DNA from: Cupriavidus pauculus | Lineage (GTDB): Bacteria > Pseudomonadota > Gammaproteobacteria > Burkholderiales > Burkholderiaceae | Direction: 5' to 3' | Length of the DNA stretch: 64,000 nt | Assembly (NCBI RefSeq): GCF_008693385.1 | Contig: NZ_CP044065.1 | Coordinates: 744,001-808,000, forward strand | In this document: positions 7,653-16,233 of the stretch, piece by piece | Layout of the letters: the number at the start of each line of letters is the position of its first letter | Position numbering within the stretch: the stretch's first letter is position 1 | Notes under the pieces: model-generated | Told to the model about the DNA's origin: nothing | Databases searched by the model: none | What the model saw: only the letters and a program-made list of their open reading frames with translations | Made by a program: the position numbers and the translations under genes

Positions 7653-8976
7653 TTCATACGGCATGGTGTCCGAGCCCGCTCGGTCCACGCCGGTCTTCCG
7701 CGCCGCCGACGTCTGCGTGGTGGGCGGCGGCGCGGCGGGCGTGGCGGCCGCGATATCGGCCGCGCGCGCGGGCGCCAGGGTCGTGCTGCTGGAACGGGAG
7801 GGCTTTCTCGGCGGCACGCTGACCTCGGTCAGCCTCGGCAGTATCTGCGGGCTCTATGCCGTGACCGAGTCGCAGGTCACGCAGATCGTGAGCGGCTTCT
7901 GCGACGAGGTGATCGAGCGCCTGCGCTGGCTCGACGGCCTGGGCACGCCCACGCGATGGCTGGAGACGGCGTCGCTGCCGTACGACCTGTTCGCGATGAA
8001 GGTCGCGCTCGATCAGTTGATTCAGGAAGCGAAGGTCGAGGTGCTGTTCCATGCGATGGTGGTCGGCGTGGCCACGCGCGACCGCGAGGTCGATGCGGTG
8101 CTGATCGAGACCAAGGAAGGGCGTCTTGCCATTCGGGCGAAGGCGTTCATCGATTGTTCGGGCGATGCGGACCTCGTGAGCTTTGCCGGCGCGCCGTGCG
8201 AGATCTCCGACGGCGACCTGCAGTTTCCGACCACGATGGTGCGGTTCGGCGGCGTCGATACCGACGCGCTGGCCACGCTGAGCCGCCCCGCGCTGCGCGA
8301 GCGGCTGGAGCAGGCCGTGGCCGACGGCTACGAGCTGCCGCGCACCGCGGGCGGGGTATTCGCCGAACGTCCCGGCCTGGCGCACCTGAACATCACGAAG
8401 GTGGCCGTGGACGGCAAATCTCCGAATCCGTTCGACCTCAGCGTGATGTCGCGCGCGGAGATGGCGGGACGCGAGCAGGTGTGCACGTACCTGAAGGCCT
8501 TTCGCAATTACGTGCCCGGATTCGCATCCGCGTTCGTGATGGACACGGGCGCCGTGATCGGTATCCGGGAAAGCCGCCGCACCGTGGGCAGTTACGTACT
8601 GACCGACCGGGACGTGCTGGAAGGCGCGCGCTTCGACGACGTCATCGCGTGCTGCGCATGGCCGATGGAGGACCACGCGGCGGGCCGCGCCACCAAATGG
8701 ATCTGGCTGCCGCCGGGGACGTACTTCCAGATTCCGCTGCGCTCGCTGCTGCTCGAGGACTTCGACAACCTGATGGTGGCGGGCCGCTGCGCATCGGCCA
8801 CGCACGGTGCGCAGGCATCCATCCGTGTGACCGCGCAATGCTTCGCGATGGGCGAGGCGGCAGGCCTGACCGTCGCGGCCGCCGTCGATCGCGAAACGAG
8901 CGTGCACCGCGTACCCGCTACCGACGTCCAGCAGATGCTGGAGAAGAACGGCGCCTTTCTTGGAGACTTGCAATGA
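7642..8976 (+). CDS. FAD-dependent oxidoreductase
   Basis: The 444-residue protein belongs to the FAD-dependent oxidoreductase group with a glutathione-reductase-type nucleotide fold. VCVVGGGAAGVAAAISAARA (residues 24-43) is the dinucleotide-binding site, followed by the acidic end of strand two in VVLLERE and the FAD-contact GGTL. IDCSGDADL near 170 and the C-terminal MVAGRCASATHGAQASIRV segment are also typical. The ATG at 7642 is preferred over a GTG at 7603 because GGAG lies five bases upstream. It overlaps the dehydratase start by ATGA, so the pair is translationally coupled. The substrate is unknown; a hydroxy-acid or sugar-acid intermediate would fit. Confidence 0.85.
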   Translation: MTTYSYGMVSEPARSTPVFRAADVCVVGGGAAGVAAAISAARAGARVVLLEREGFLGGTLTSVSLGSICGLYAVTESQVTQIVSGFCDEVIERLRWLDGLGTPTRWLETASLPYDLFAMKVALDQLIQEAKVEVLFHAMVVGVATRDREVDAVLIETKEGRLAIRAKAFIDCSGDADLVSFAGAPCEISDGDLQFPTTMVRFGGVDTDALATLSRPALRERLEQAVADGYELPRTAGGVFAERPGLAHLNITKVAVDGKSPNPFDLSVMSRAEMAGREQVCTYLKAFRNYVPGFASAFVMDTGAVIGIRESRRTVGSYVLTDRDVLEGARFDDVIACCAWPMEDHAAGRATKWIWLPPGTYFQIPLRSLLLEDFDNLMVAGRCASATHGAQASIRVTAQCFAMGEAAGLTVAAAVDRETSVHRVPATDVQQMLEKNGAFLGDLQ

Positions 8977-10658
8977 CCGCCCGCAACTACCGCAGCAATT
9001 TCACCCCGGGCACCACGCGCTGGGCCCTTCGCAAGGCGCAATGGCAGGCGCTCGGACTGAGCGACGCGGATCTCGACAAGCCGAAGATCGCGGTGGTGAA
9101 CACCTCGTCCGAACTGTCGAGCTGCTTCAGCCACCTCGATGGCGTGGCCGAGCACGTGAAGACCGCGATCCGCGCGGCGGGCGGTGTCCCCTTCGAGGTG
9201 CGCACGGCCGCGCCGAGCGACTTCATCACGAGCGCGGGAAAGCAGGGCCGCTACATCCTGCCGTCGCGCGATCTGATCGTGAACGACATCGAGGTGCAGG
9301 TCGAGGGCGCGCAGCTCGATGGGATGGTGTGCCTGGCCTCGTGCGACAAGACGACGCCGGGGCAGATGATGGCGGCGGCGCGGCTCGATATCCCGACGCT
9401 CGTCGTGATCTGCGGCTATCAGGCCAGCGGCCACTACAAGGGCGAGCACGTGGATATCGAGGACGTGTTCGAGAAAGTCGGCATGCATGTGACGGGGCAG
9501 CTCTCGTTCGAAGACCTCGACGGCATGTGCAAGCGCGCGGTGCGCAGTCCGGGCGTGTGCGCGGGCCTCGGCACGGCAAACTCGATGCATATCGTCTGCG
9601 AGGCGCTCGGCCTGACGCTGCCCGGCGCGAGCCCCGTGCTCGCCAATTCGCCGGCGATGGTCGATCAGGCGCGCGCGGCCGGCGCGCGCATCGTCGAGAT
9701 GGTCAACGAGGGCCTGAACCCGCGCAGCATCCTGACGCCCGCGGCGTTCCGCAATGCCGTGCGCGTGGCGCTGGCGCTGTCGACGTCGATCAACGTGCTG
9801 CGGCATCTGCAGGGCGTGGCGGAAGAAGCGGGCACGGACGTGGATCTCTACGAGCTGTTCGATCGCCTCGGTCGCGAGGTGCCGCTGCTGGCGACGGTCA
9901 AGCCGAATGGCCCGCATCGCACGGAAGAGCTCGAGGCGGCGGGCGGCACGCTGGGGACCATCAAGCGGCTTGCGCCGATGATCGAGCAGTCGTGCATGAC
10001 CGTATCGGGCAAGACGTGGCAGGCGATCCTCGACGCCTACGAGGCGCCGTCGCCATCGATTCTCCGCACGCTCGACGATCCGGTGTCGACGAAGCCCTCG
10101 CTGGTGATCCTCCGGGGCTCGCTCGCCCCCGAGGGCAGCATTCTCAAGCTCGGTAACGCGGGCGAGAAGGCCGAAAGCTTTCGCGGCAAGGCGCTCGTAT
10201 TCCACTCGCAGGAAGAAGCGATCGAAGCGCTGGCCAGCGGCCGTATTACCGAAGGGACGGTCGCGTGCCTGCGCGGCATGGGGCCCATCGGCGGGCCGGG
10301 CGTGGCGCTCGCCTCGTCGTTCGTCGCCGCGGTCGAGGGTGCCGGGTTCAACGGCAAGGTCGCGGTCGTGACCGACGGCCAGCTGTCGGGCCTCAATCGC
10401 GGCGTCGCGGTGGGACAGGTGTGTCCCGAAGCGGCGGCCGGCGGTCCGCTCGCGCTCGTGCAGGACGGCGACGAGATCGAGATCGACATTCCGGGCCGCC
10501 AGATCAACCTGCTGATCGATGCCGCGGAGATGGAAGCTCGCCGCGCATCGGCAACCCCGATCCGCGGTGCCAGCGAGCAGGGCTGGCTCAATATCTACAG
10601 CAGGACAGTCAAGCCGCTCGCCAGAGGCGCTGTGCTGATTCCCATCCAACCCCGATAA
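8973..10658 (+). CDS. IlvD/EDD-family dehydratase
   Basis: The 561-residue enzyme belongs to the Fe-S dehydratase family of dihydroxy-acid, 6-phosphogluconate and sugar-acid dehydratases, which remove water to give a 2-keto-3-deoxy acid. Three cysteines placed like the cluster ligands are C51 (SSCFSHL), C124 (LASCDKTTPG) and C196 (GVCAGLGTANSMH). The C-terminal half has GPIGGPGVALASS and VTDGQLSGLNRG. No isoleucine/valine genes are near, and the LacI regulator, FAD oxidoreductase and Bug receptor point to catabolism of a sugar acid rather than to IlvD. The specific substrate cannot be read from the sequence. Confidence 0.9.
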   Translation: MTARNYRSNFTPGTTRWALRKAQWQALGLSDADLDKPKIAVVNTSSELSSCFSHLDGVAEHVKTAIRAAGGVPFEVRTAAPSDFITSAGKQGRYILPSRDLIVNDIEVQVEGAQLDGMVCLASCDKTTPGQMMAAARLDIPTLVVICGYQASGHYKGEHVDIEDVFEKVGMHVTGQLSFEDLDGMCKRAVRSPGVCAGLGTANSMHIVCEALGLTLPGASPVLANSPAMVDQARAAGARIVEMVNEGLNPRSILTPAAFRNAVRVALALSTSINVLRHLQGVAEEAGTDVDLYELFDRLGREVPLLATVKPNGPHRTEELEAAGGTLGTIKRLAPMIEQSCMTVSGKTWQAILDAYEAPSPSILRTLDDPVSTKPSLVILRGSLAPEGSILKLGNAGEKAESFRGKALVFHSQEEAIEALASGRITEGTVACLRGMGPIGGPGVALASSFVAAVEGAGFNGKVAVVTDGQLSGLNRGVAVGQVCPEAAAGGPLALVQDGDEIEIDIPGRQINLLIDAAEMEARRASATPIRGASEQGWLNIYSRTVKPLARGAVLIPIQPR

Positions 10659-10680
10659 TCAGAACGTGGAGGAGACAACC

Positions 10681-11667
10681 ATGAAAACCATCAACCGACG
10701 CACGATCGTCCAAGGCTTGCGCATGACGCTCGGGCTGGCCACGCTGCTCTCGGGCGTGGCCTTTGCCGCGTATCCCGACAAGCCCGTGCGCATCGTCGTG
10801 CCTTACCCGCCGGGCGGCGCATCCGATACCACCGCGCGCGTGCTCAGCGAGAAGCTCAAGGACGTCACGGGCGGCACGTTCGTCGTCGAGAACCGGCCGG
10901 GCGCCAATGGCAATATCGCGGCGGAACTGGTCGCGAAATCGCCGGCCGACGGCTATACGCTGCTGATGGCGAACGTCGGTCCCAATGCGATCAGCCAGAC
11001 GATCTATCCGAACCTGAACTACGACGTCAACAAGAGCTTTGCACCGATCGGCCAGACCACGACCGTGCCGATCGTGCTGGTGGCGGGGCCGAAGGTCAGC
11101 GCGACGGACATCAAGGGACTGGTGGCGGAGGTCAAGGCGAATCCGGGCAAGTACACGTTCGCCTCCGCGGGCAACGGTTCGTCGAATCACCTCGTGGGCG
11201 AGATGTTCAAGTCGGGTCTCAAGCTCGACATGATGCACGTGCCGTACAAGGGCGACGGCCCCGCGATGACCGATGTGATGGCGGGGCAGGTGTCGATGAT
11301 GTTCACGACGGCCGTGGCCGCACGGCCGTATGTGACCGGCGGCAAGCTCAAGCTGATCGCCGTGGCCAGCAAGAAGCGCGTGCCGGCGTTTCCGAATGCG
11401 CCCACGATCGACGAGTCGGTGCTGAAGGGGTTCGACGCCTCGTCGTGGGGCGGGCTCGTCGCGCCGGCCGGCACGTCGCCCGAGATCGTGAAGCAGTTGA
11501 ACGAGGCCATGGTGAAGGTGCTCGCGATGCCGGAGGTGAAGAGCAAGCTCGCCACGCTCGGCGCGGAAGTGGTGGCGACGAAGCCCGACGAGTTCGCCGC
11601 TTATATCCGGAGCGAGACGGACAAGTGGGGTGCCGTCGCGAAGGCGGCCAACGTCGTGGCGGAGTAA
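10681..11667 (+). CDS. Bug-family periplasmic solute receptor (TctC-like)
   Basis: The 328-residue protein is a tripartite tricarboxylate-type periplasmic binding protein. A signal peptide ends near ATLLSGVAFAA (residues 25-35). The mature part starts YPDKPVRIVVPYPPGGASD, whose PPGG loop contacts ligand carboxylates in this family, followed by VENRPGANGNIAAELVAKS, FASAGNGSSNHLVGEMF and VPYKGDGPAMTDVMAGQ. A strong GGAGGAG precedes the ATG at 10681. It closes the operon and probably delivers or senses its substrate. No TctA/TctB membrane genes are in the window. Confidence 0.93.
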   Translation: MKTINRRTIVQGLRMTLGLATLLSGVAFAAYPDKPVRIVVPYPPGGASDTTARVLSEKLKDVTGGTFVVENRPGANGNIAAELVAKSPADGYTLLMANVGPNAISQTIYPNLNYDVNKSFAPIGQTTTVPIVLVAGPKVSATDIKGLVAEVKANPGKYTFASAGNGSSNHLVGEMFKSGLKLDMMHVPYKGDGPAMTDVMAGQVSMMFTTAVAARPYVTGGKLKLIAVASKKRVPAFPNAPTIDESVLKGFDASSWGGLVAPAGTSPEIVKQLNEAMVKVLAMPEVKSKLATLGAEVVATKPDEFAAYIRSETDKWGAVAKAANVVAE

Positions 11668-11766
11668 GGAAGGGTGGGCCGGGCGGCATGGTGTCGAGAC
11701 GCGTACAGGCCGAGCTGACGGGCACGGCAGCGGACTGCATCCGACTGCCGCGTACGGCAGCCGATA

Positions 11767-14715
11767 TCAGCCGACCGTGTCGTGCCGCAGCCGTTCGATC
11801 AGCGCCGCGGCCTGCCGCAGGTCGGCCGTGCCGTGGCCTTCGGTGAAGCGCGACAGCACGCCGTCCAGCGCGGTGGCGGCTTCCGCTCCGCGCCCATGGG
11901 CGCCGAGCAGCTGGCTGTAGCTCGTCATCGCCCGCAACTCCCACGACAGCGCATGGCTTTCGCGCGCGGTGCTGATGGACCGCAGGAAGCAGGTCTCCGC
12001 ATGCGCATCGCGCGATTCCGTACGCCACAGCTCGCCCTTGATGCGCAGCAGTTCCGCCATGCACCAGCACTCGCCGCTGGTGACGGCCGCACTGATGGCG
12101 GCATCGATCGTGGCGTGGGCACCCGACAGGTTGCCCTCGGCGCCGAGGCCCTGGGCCAGCGCGCCGAGAAACGCCGGAAAGCGCAGCCGGATTCCGCAGT
12201 CGTCGAGCGTGTCCAGCGATTCGCGCAGCATCGCGATGCCGCTGCGATCGCCGAGCGCGATCCGCAGCAGCCCGTCCAGCGCGACGCTCAGCGCATTCCA
12301 GTAGCCGATGGGATGCAGCGCAAGGTGTTCGCGCAACAGCGTGAGGCCATGGCGGGCCCCCGCGTAGTCGCCCACATGCAATGCAATGGAACAGGTGGCG
12401 TGCACGAGCGCGTTGGAGATGGACAGCGCGTGCGCGGTCATCTGCGCATGCGTGAATGCGTTCCTGGCCGTATCGACCGCGCGATCGGGATAGCCGCGCA
12501 GCCACAATACGTTGGAGAGCGTGCCGTAGGCGGCCGCGCGCTGGTCGAGCTGAAAGCGCGCGATATGCGAGCCGCGCGCGGGCGCCACGTAGGCGGACAA
12601 CATGCGTTCCAGATGGCTCTGGGCCTGTGTCTGGTCGCCGAGATAGCGCAACGACGTCGCCATCATGCGATCGACGCTCGATTGCGCGGACGCGTCGCCC
12701 GCCGCATCCGCGAGCGCGCGGAAACGTGCCTCGAGTTCGAGCGCGGTGCGGTGCTCGCCGCGATAGGTGTGATAGACCGACAGTCCCCACAGCGCGCGCA
12801 GGCGATGTTCGGCATCGTCGTTGTGCTCGGCGAGGGCGAGCGTGCGCTGCCAGGCGCTACCGGCCTCCGGCGTGGAGCCCGTGGCGTAGAGCAGGGCCGC
12901 GGCCAGGGCGCCCGTGAGCTTCATCGCCACCACGGACTCGCGTTTCGCATCGACGATCCGCAGTGCGCGGCGGACGAACTGCTGGCACTCGTCGTAGAGA
13001 GACAGATGCATCCATAGCGGAATGGCGGCCAGCGTCAGCGAGAGCGCCATGTCCTTCGTGGCCGCGTCCATCGCGCCGTCCGCGCCGTCCGCGCTCCGGG
13101 ACGTGAACGCCCATTTCAGCGCGGCGCGCACGTCGTCGATCTTGTCGTGATGGTCGCGGAGCCATTCGTCGGCGGGCCGCGCGTCCCATTCGGATTCGGC
13201 CTTCGCCAGCCGCTGCATGGTCAGCTGCGCATGGTGGTGCAGCCACAGGTCGAGTTCGCGCGCTTCGTGCAGCTTGCGTTGCCCGTACGCGCGCGTGGTG
13301 TCGAGCAGCCGGTAGCGCACGGCATTTCCGCCGAGATCCGCGACGACGAGGGACTTGGCTACCAGTCGCGCCAGCTCGTCGACGATGCATGCGGAATTCG
13401 GCATGTCGCGCGCGCCGTGCTGCCGGTGCAGCGCGATGGCGGACTCCAGCGTGAACGGCGCGACGAAGACCGACAGACTGCGCAGCAGCGCCTGTTCGTC
13501 GGGCGGCAGCGCGTTGTAGCTCCAGTCGAGCGCGGCGCCGAGCGTGCGGTGCCGGGGCAGGGCGCCGCGGCGATCCTGCATCAGGATGCGGAAACGATCG
13601 TCGAGCAGCAGCTGGAGTTCGCGGATGCCGAATGCATCGACGCGCGTGGCGGCCAGTTCGATGGCGAGCGCGATACCGTCGAGCCGCCGGCAGATATCGG
13701 CGACGATGGGCGCATCGTCGTCGCGCAGGCGAAATTCGTCCACGCATTCGGACGCGCGCCGCACGAACAATTCCACGGCGGCATAGGCGAGCGCCTGTTT
13801 CGCGGTCAGCGTGGGCGCGAGTGGCGGGAGTTCGAGCGGCTGGAGCCGATAGACGCATTCGCCACGGACGCGAAGCGTCTCGCGGCTCGTCGCGAGGATG
13901 CGCAACTCGGGTATCGCGCTCAGCATCCGGTCCGCATGGGCGGCCACTTCCTCGATGACGAGTTCGCAGCTGTCGAGCACCATCAGCGTGGGACGGCCGC
14001 GCAGGGCCTGCGCAAATGCTTCCACCAGCGCGGGGATGGAATCGCCGCCCTGCGGCGTGAGGCCGGCCGCCGCGGCAATCGCATTGCCGACGAACCGGCT
14101 GTCGCCCAGCACGCCGAGATCCGCGAAACAGACATGGGTATCCTGCCGCCGCGCAACGGCCGTTGCCACGCCGAGCGCGACGGTCGTCTTGCCGATACCG
14201 CCCGACCCCAGCACCGTCACCAGACGATGCTGTTTCAACTGGTGTCCGATGGCCTCGATGGCATCGGCGCGGCCCACGACGCAGGTAGTCAGTGCCGGCA
14301 GCCGCGACGCCAGTTGCGGCGGCATGGGCGACTGCATCGGGGAATGCCCGCTCACCACCGGCGAGACGAATCGATAGCCGCGCCCCACCACGGTCGCGAT
14401 ATAGCGCTGGCCCTCCTGGCCGTCGCCAAGCGCGCGCCGCAGCGCGGTCATATGCACCTTGAGGTTGCTCTCCTCCACGACGGTGTTGGGCCACGCGCGG
14501 CCCATCAGTTCGGCCTTGGACACGAGTTCGCCGCTGCGTTCCGCGAGCGCGGCCAGCAGCTCGATCGCGCGCGCGCCCATATGCACGGGGGTATCGTGTT
14601 TCAGCAGCAACTGCTGCGCGGGAAAGAGGCGGAACGGGCCAAAGGAGAGGACCGACGCGCTGGCAACGTCCTGCGCCGGTGGAGAACAAGGTGGCTTGCC
14701 GGTTTCAGGCTTCAC
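11767..14715 (-). CDS. winged-helix/STAND-ATPase/TPR regulator (long form)
   Basis: The product of about 982 residues looks like a signal-transduction ATPase regulator. An OmpR/PhoB-type winged helix covers about 22-118 (FGPFRLFPAQQLLL to VVGRGYRFVSPV). An NB-ARC-like ATPase follows with Walker A GSGGIGKTT (170-178), Walker B LMVLDSCELV near 240 and ILATSRETLRV. The usual GxP motif reads DGIALAIELAA, with Ala for Pro. The C-terminal 450 residues are helical repeats like TPR. The start is uncertain; the first in-frame candidate ahead of the winged helix is GTG at 14715 and no ribosome site is clear. A shorter paralogue lies at 16234-17658. Confidence 0.8.
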   Translation of the reverse strand: MKPETGKPPCSPPAQDVASASVLSFGPFRLFPAQQLLLKHDTPVHMGARAIELLAALAERSGELVSKAELMGRAWPNTVVEESNLKVHMTALRRALGDGQEGQRYIATVVGRGYRFVSPVVSGHSPMQSPMPPQLASRLPALTTCVVGRADAIEAIGHQLKQHRLVTVLGSGGIGKTTVALGVATAVARRQDTHVCFADLGVLGDSRFVGNAIAAAAGLTPQGGDSIPALVEAFAQALRGRPTLMVLDSCELVIEEVAAHADRMLSAIPELRILATSRETLRVRGECVYRLQPLELPPLAPTLTAKQALAYAAVELFVRRASECVDEFRLRDDDAPIVADICRRLDGIALAIELAATRVDAFGIRELQLLLDDRFRILMQDRRGALPRHRTLGAALDWSYNALPPDEQALLRSLSVFVAPFTLESAIALHRQHGARDMPNSACIVDELARLVAKSLVVADLGGNAVRYRLLDTTRAYGQRKLHEARELDLWLHHHAQLTMQRLAKAESEWDARPADEWLRDHHDKIDDVRAALKWAFTSRSADGADGAMDAATKDMALSLTLAAIPLWMHLSLYDECQQFVRRALRIVDAKRESVVAMKLTGALAAALLYATGSTPEAGSAWQRTLALAEHNDDAEHRLRALWGLSVYHTYRGEHRTALELEARFRALADAAGDASAQSSVDRMMATSLRYLGDQTQAQSHLERMLSAYVAPARGSHIARFQLDQRAAAYGTLSNVLWLRGYPDRAVDTARNAFTHAQMTAHALSISNALVHATCSIALHVGDYAGARHGLTLLREHLALHPIGYWNALSVALDGLLRIALGDRSGIAMLRESLDTLDDCGIRLRFPAFLGALAQGLGAEGNLSGAHATIDAAISAAVTSGECWCMAELLRIKGELWRTESRDAHAETCFLRSISTARESHALSWELRAMTSYSQLLGAHGRGAEAATALDGVLSRFTEGHGTADLRQAAALIERLRHDTVG

Positions 14716-14840
14716 GATGCGCTGGGACAGTGGAGGGTCTGTCAACGCCACGCAGGGCGGTGCGTGTATCCCAGGAGTATAGGAGAACGCTGCTACGGCA
14801 GCGTCTGACGATGGGCGTCGCGGGCGCCTGCTCGTCTCCT

Positions 14841-16091
14841 TTAATACTCGTCTGCCCACTGCGCGCCTCCGCCTTGCCCGCGCGCCCACGGATGCGCGGG
14901 CTGCGGGCGGCCGCAGAGTTCGATGCCCGCATGGCGTGGCCAATAGGGATCGTCGAGAATCGCCTGGTCGATGGCGACGAGATCGGCATCGCCGGTCCCG
15001 ATGATCGCCTCGGCCTGTGCGAAACCCGTGATCGCGCCGGTGGCGATGACGGGCAGACCGGTCTCCTGCTTCAGCGCGCGGGCGAGGGGCACCAGATAGC
15101 CCGTGCCGTACGGCGCGTCTTCCGACGCGAGCAGGCCGCCCGCGCTGACGTAGAACACATCGCAGCCCTGCGCCGCGAGGCAGCGCACGAACACCGAGGC
15201 CTGCTCGAGATCCCACCCCTGGCTCATCCAGTCCTGCGCGGGAATGCGGCAGGCGAGGGGGCGCCCGGCGGGCACCGCCTCGCGTACCGCGGAGAAGACC
15301 TCGAGCGGAAACCGGAGCCGGTTCTGGAGCGTGCCGCCGTACAGGTCGTTGCGGCGATTGGAGAGAGGGGAAAGGAACTGATGCAGCAGGTGGCCGCCGG
15401 CGGCATCGATGAACACGGTGTCCACGCCCACGCTCACGGCGCGGCGCGCGGCGGCCACGAACGCCTCGCGAATGACGCGCAGGTCCTGATGGTCGAGCGC
15501 TTCCGGGAGGACCTGGCCGGGCTCGTAGGCCAGTGCCGACGGTGCCACGGTCTGCCAGCCGAGCGCTTCCGTCGGCGCGATCTGCGCGTGGGCGCCGAGA
15601 TTTCCGGGGACATCGGTCGATGCCCGGCGCCCCGCGTGGCTCAGCAGGATGCCGATCGGCATGTCCGACCATCGGCGCAGGCTCTCGATCGTGAGACCCA
15701 TCGCGGCCTCGGTCATGCTGTTCCACAGGCCGAGGTCCGCATGCGTCGATCGGCCCTCGGGCAGCACCGCCGTGTGCTCGATCGAGAGCAACGCCGCGCC
15801 CGATAGCGCGAGCCGGCCCAGATGGATCAGGTGCCAGTCGCTCATGCAGCCGTCGTTCGCCGCGTACTGCCGCATCGGCGCGATGACGACGCGATTGAGC
15901 AGTTCGAGTCCCTCGATCACCACGGGGCGCAGCAGGCGTGGCCGGCGCGGCGCGCGGCCGCGTCGGCACGCCTGCCGTGGCGACACCGCGGGCGCCAGCG
16001 TTGCGGTGGCGAGCGCGGACGTGCCGAGGGCGGATGCGGCGAAAGCGGAAAGTCCCAGTACGGGCGATCCGTTGCAAGGCTTGGCGGTCAT
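14841..16091 (-). CDS. Old Yellow Enzyme-like protein with altered active site
   Basis: The 416-residue protein is an NADH:flavin oxidoreductase homologue of the YqjM/XenA class with a TIM barrel from about residue 53 (LLRPVVIEGLELLNRVVIAP). Conserved pieces are DWHLIHLGRLALSGA, SHAGRRAS, HQFLSPLSNRRNDLYGG and the phosphate-binding IATGAITGFAQAEAIIGTGDADL. Several key residues differ: the PMCQY cysteine is Arg74, and the substrate-binding HxxHxY is D229-A-A-G232-G-H234. A 52-residue Ala/Arg-rich N-terminal extension has no counterpart in the family. ATG 16091 is preceded by GAGGGG. It sits between two paralogous regulators and may be a sensor or new enzyme rather than a classical ene-reductase. 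Confidence 0.82.
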   Translation of the reverse strand: MTAKPCNGSPVLGLSAFAASALGTSALATATLAPAVSPRQACRRGRAPRRPRLLRPVVIEGLELLNRVVIAPMRQYAANDGCMSDWHLIHLGRLALSGAALLSIEHTAVLPEGRSTHADLGLWNSMTEAAMGLTIESLRRWSDMPIGILLSHAGRRASTDVPGNLGAHAQIAPTEALGWQTVAPSALAYEPGQVLPEALDHQDLRVIREAFVAAARRAVSVGVDTVFIDAAGGHLLHQFLSPLSNRRNDLYGGTLQNRLRFPLEVFSAVREAVPAGRPLACRIPAQDWMSQGWDLEQASVFVRCLAAQGCDVFYVSAGGLLASEDAPYGTGYLVPLARALKQETGLPVIATGAITGFAQAEAIIGTGDADLVAIDQAILDDPYWPRHAGIELCGRPQPAHPWARGQGGGAQWADEY

Positions 16092-16233
16092 GGGGACCCC
16101 TCGTTCATGTCCGGCCTTCATGTTCGGGATTACGCTGCGCAGATTGCCGCCGCGATCACTTTCTTCAGCCTAGGGGAGTACGGCGGGCCGCATGGGTTAA
16201 ACGTTGTGAATTACCGTGACGCGCGCGTTCCGG

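Noticed and set aside
8592..10649. Long reverse-strand open frame opposite the dehydratase
   Set aside because: A typical shadow in high-GC DNA, rich in Arg, His and Ala, with no family features, opposite a well-supported gene.
11767..16077. A 1436-codon open frame on the reverse strand spanning the long regulator and the OYE-like gene
   Set aside because: Only its 3' two thirds show protein family features; the upstream part is the antiframe of the OYE-like gene, which has clear family similarity and its own ribosome site.
16092..16233. Possible frameshifted TPR remnant of the short regulator
   Set aside because: The gap is only about 140 bases and no TPR-like sequence appears in any frame, so truncation cannot be shown from here.
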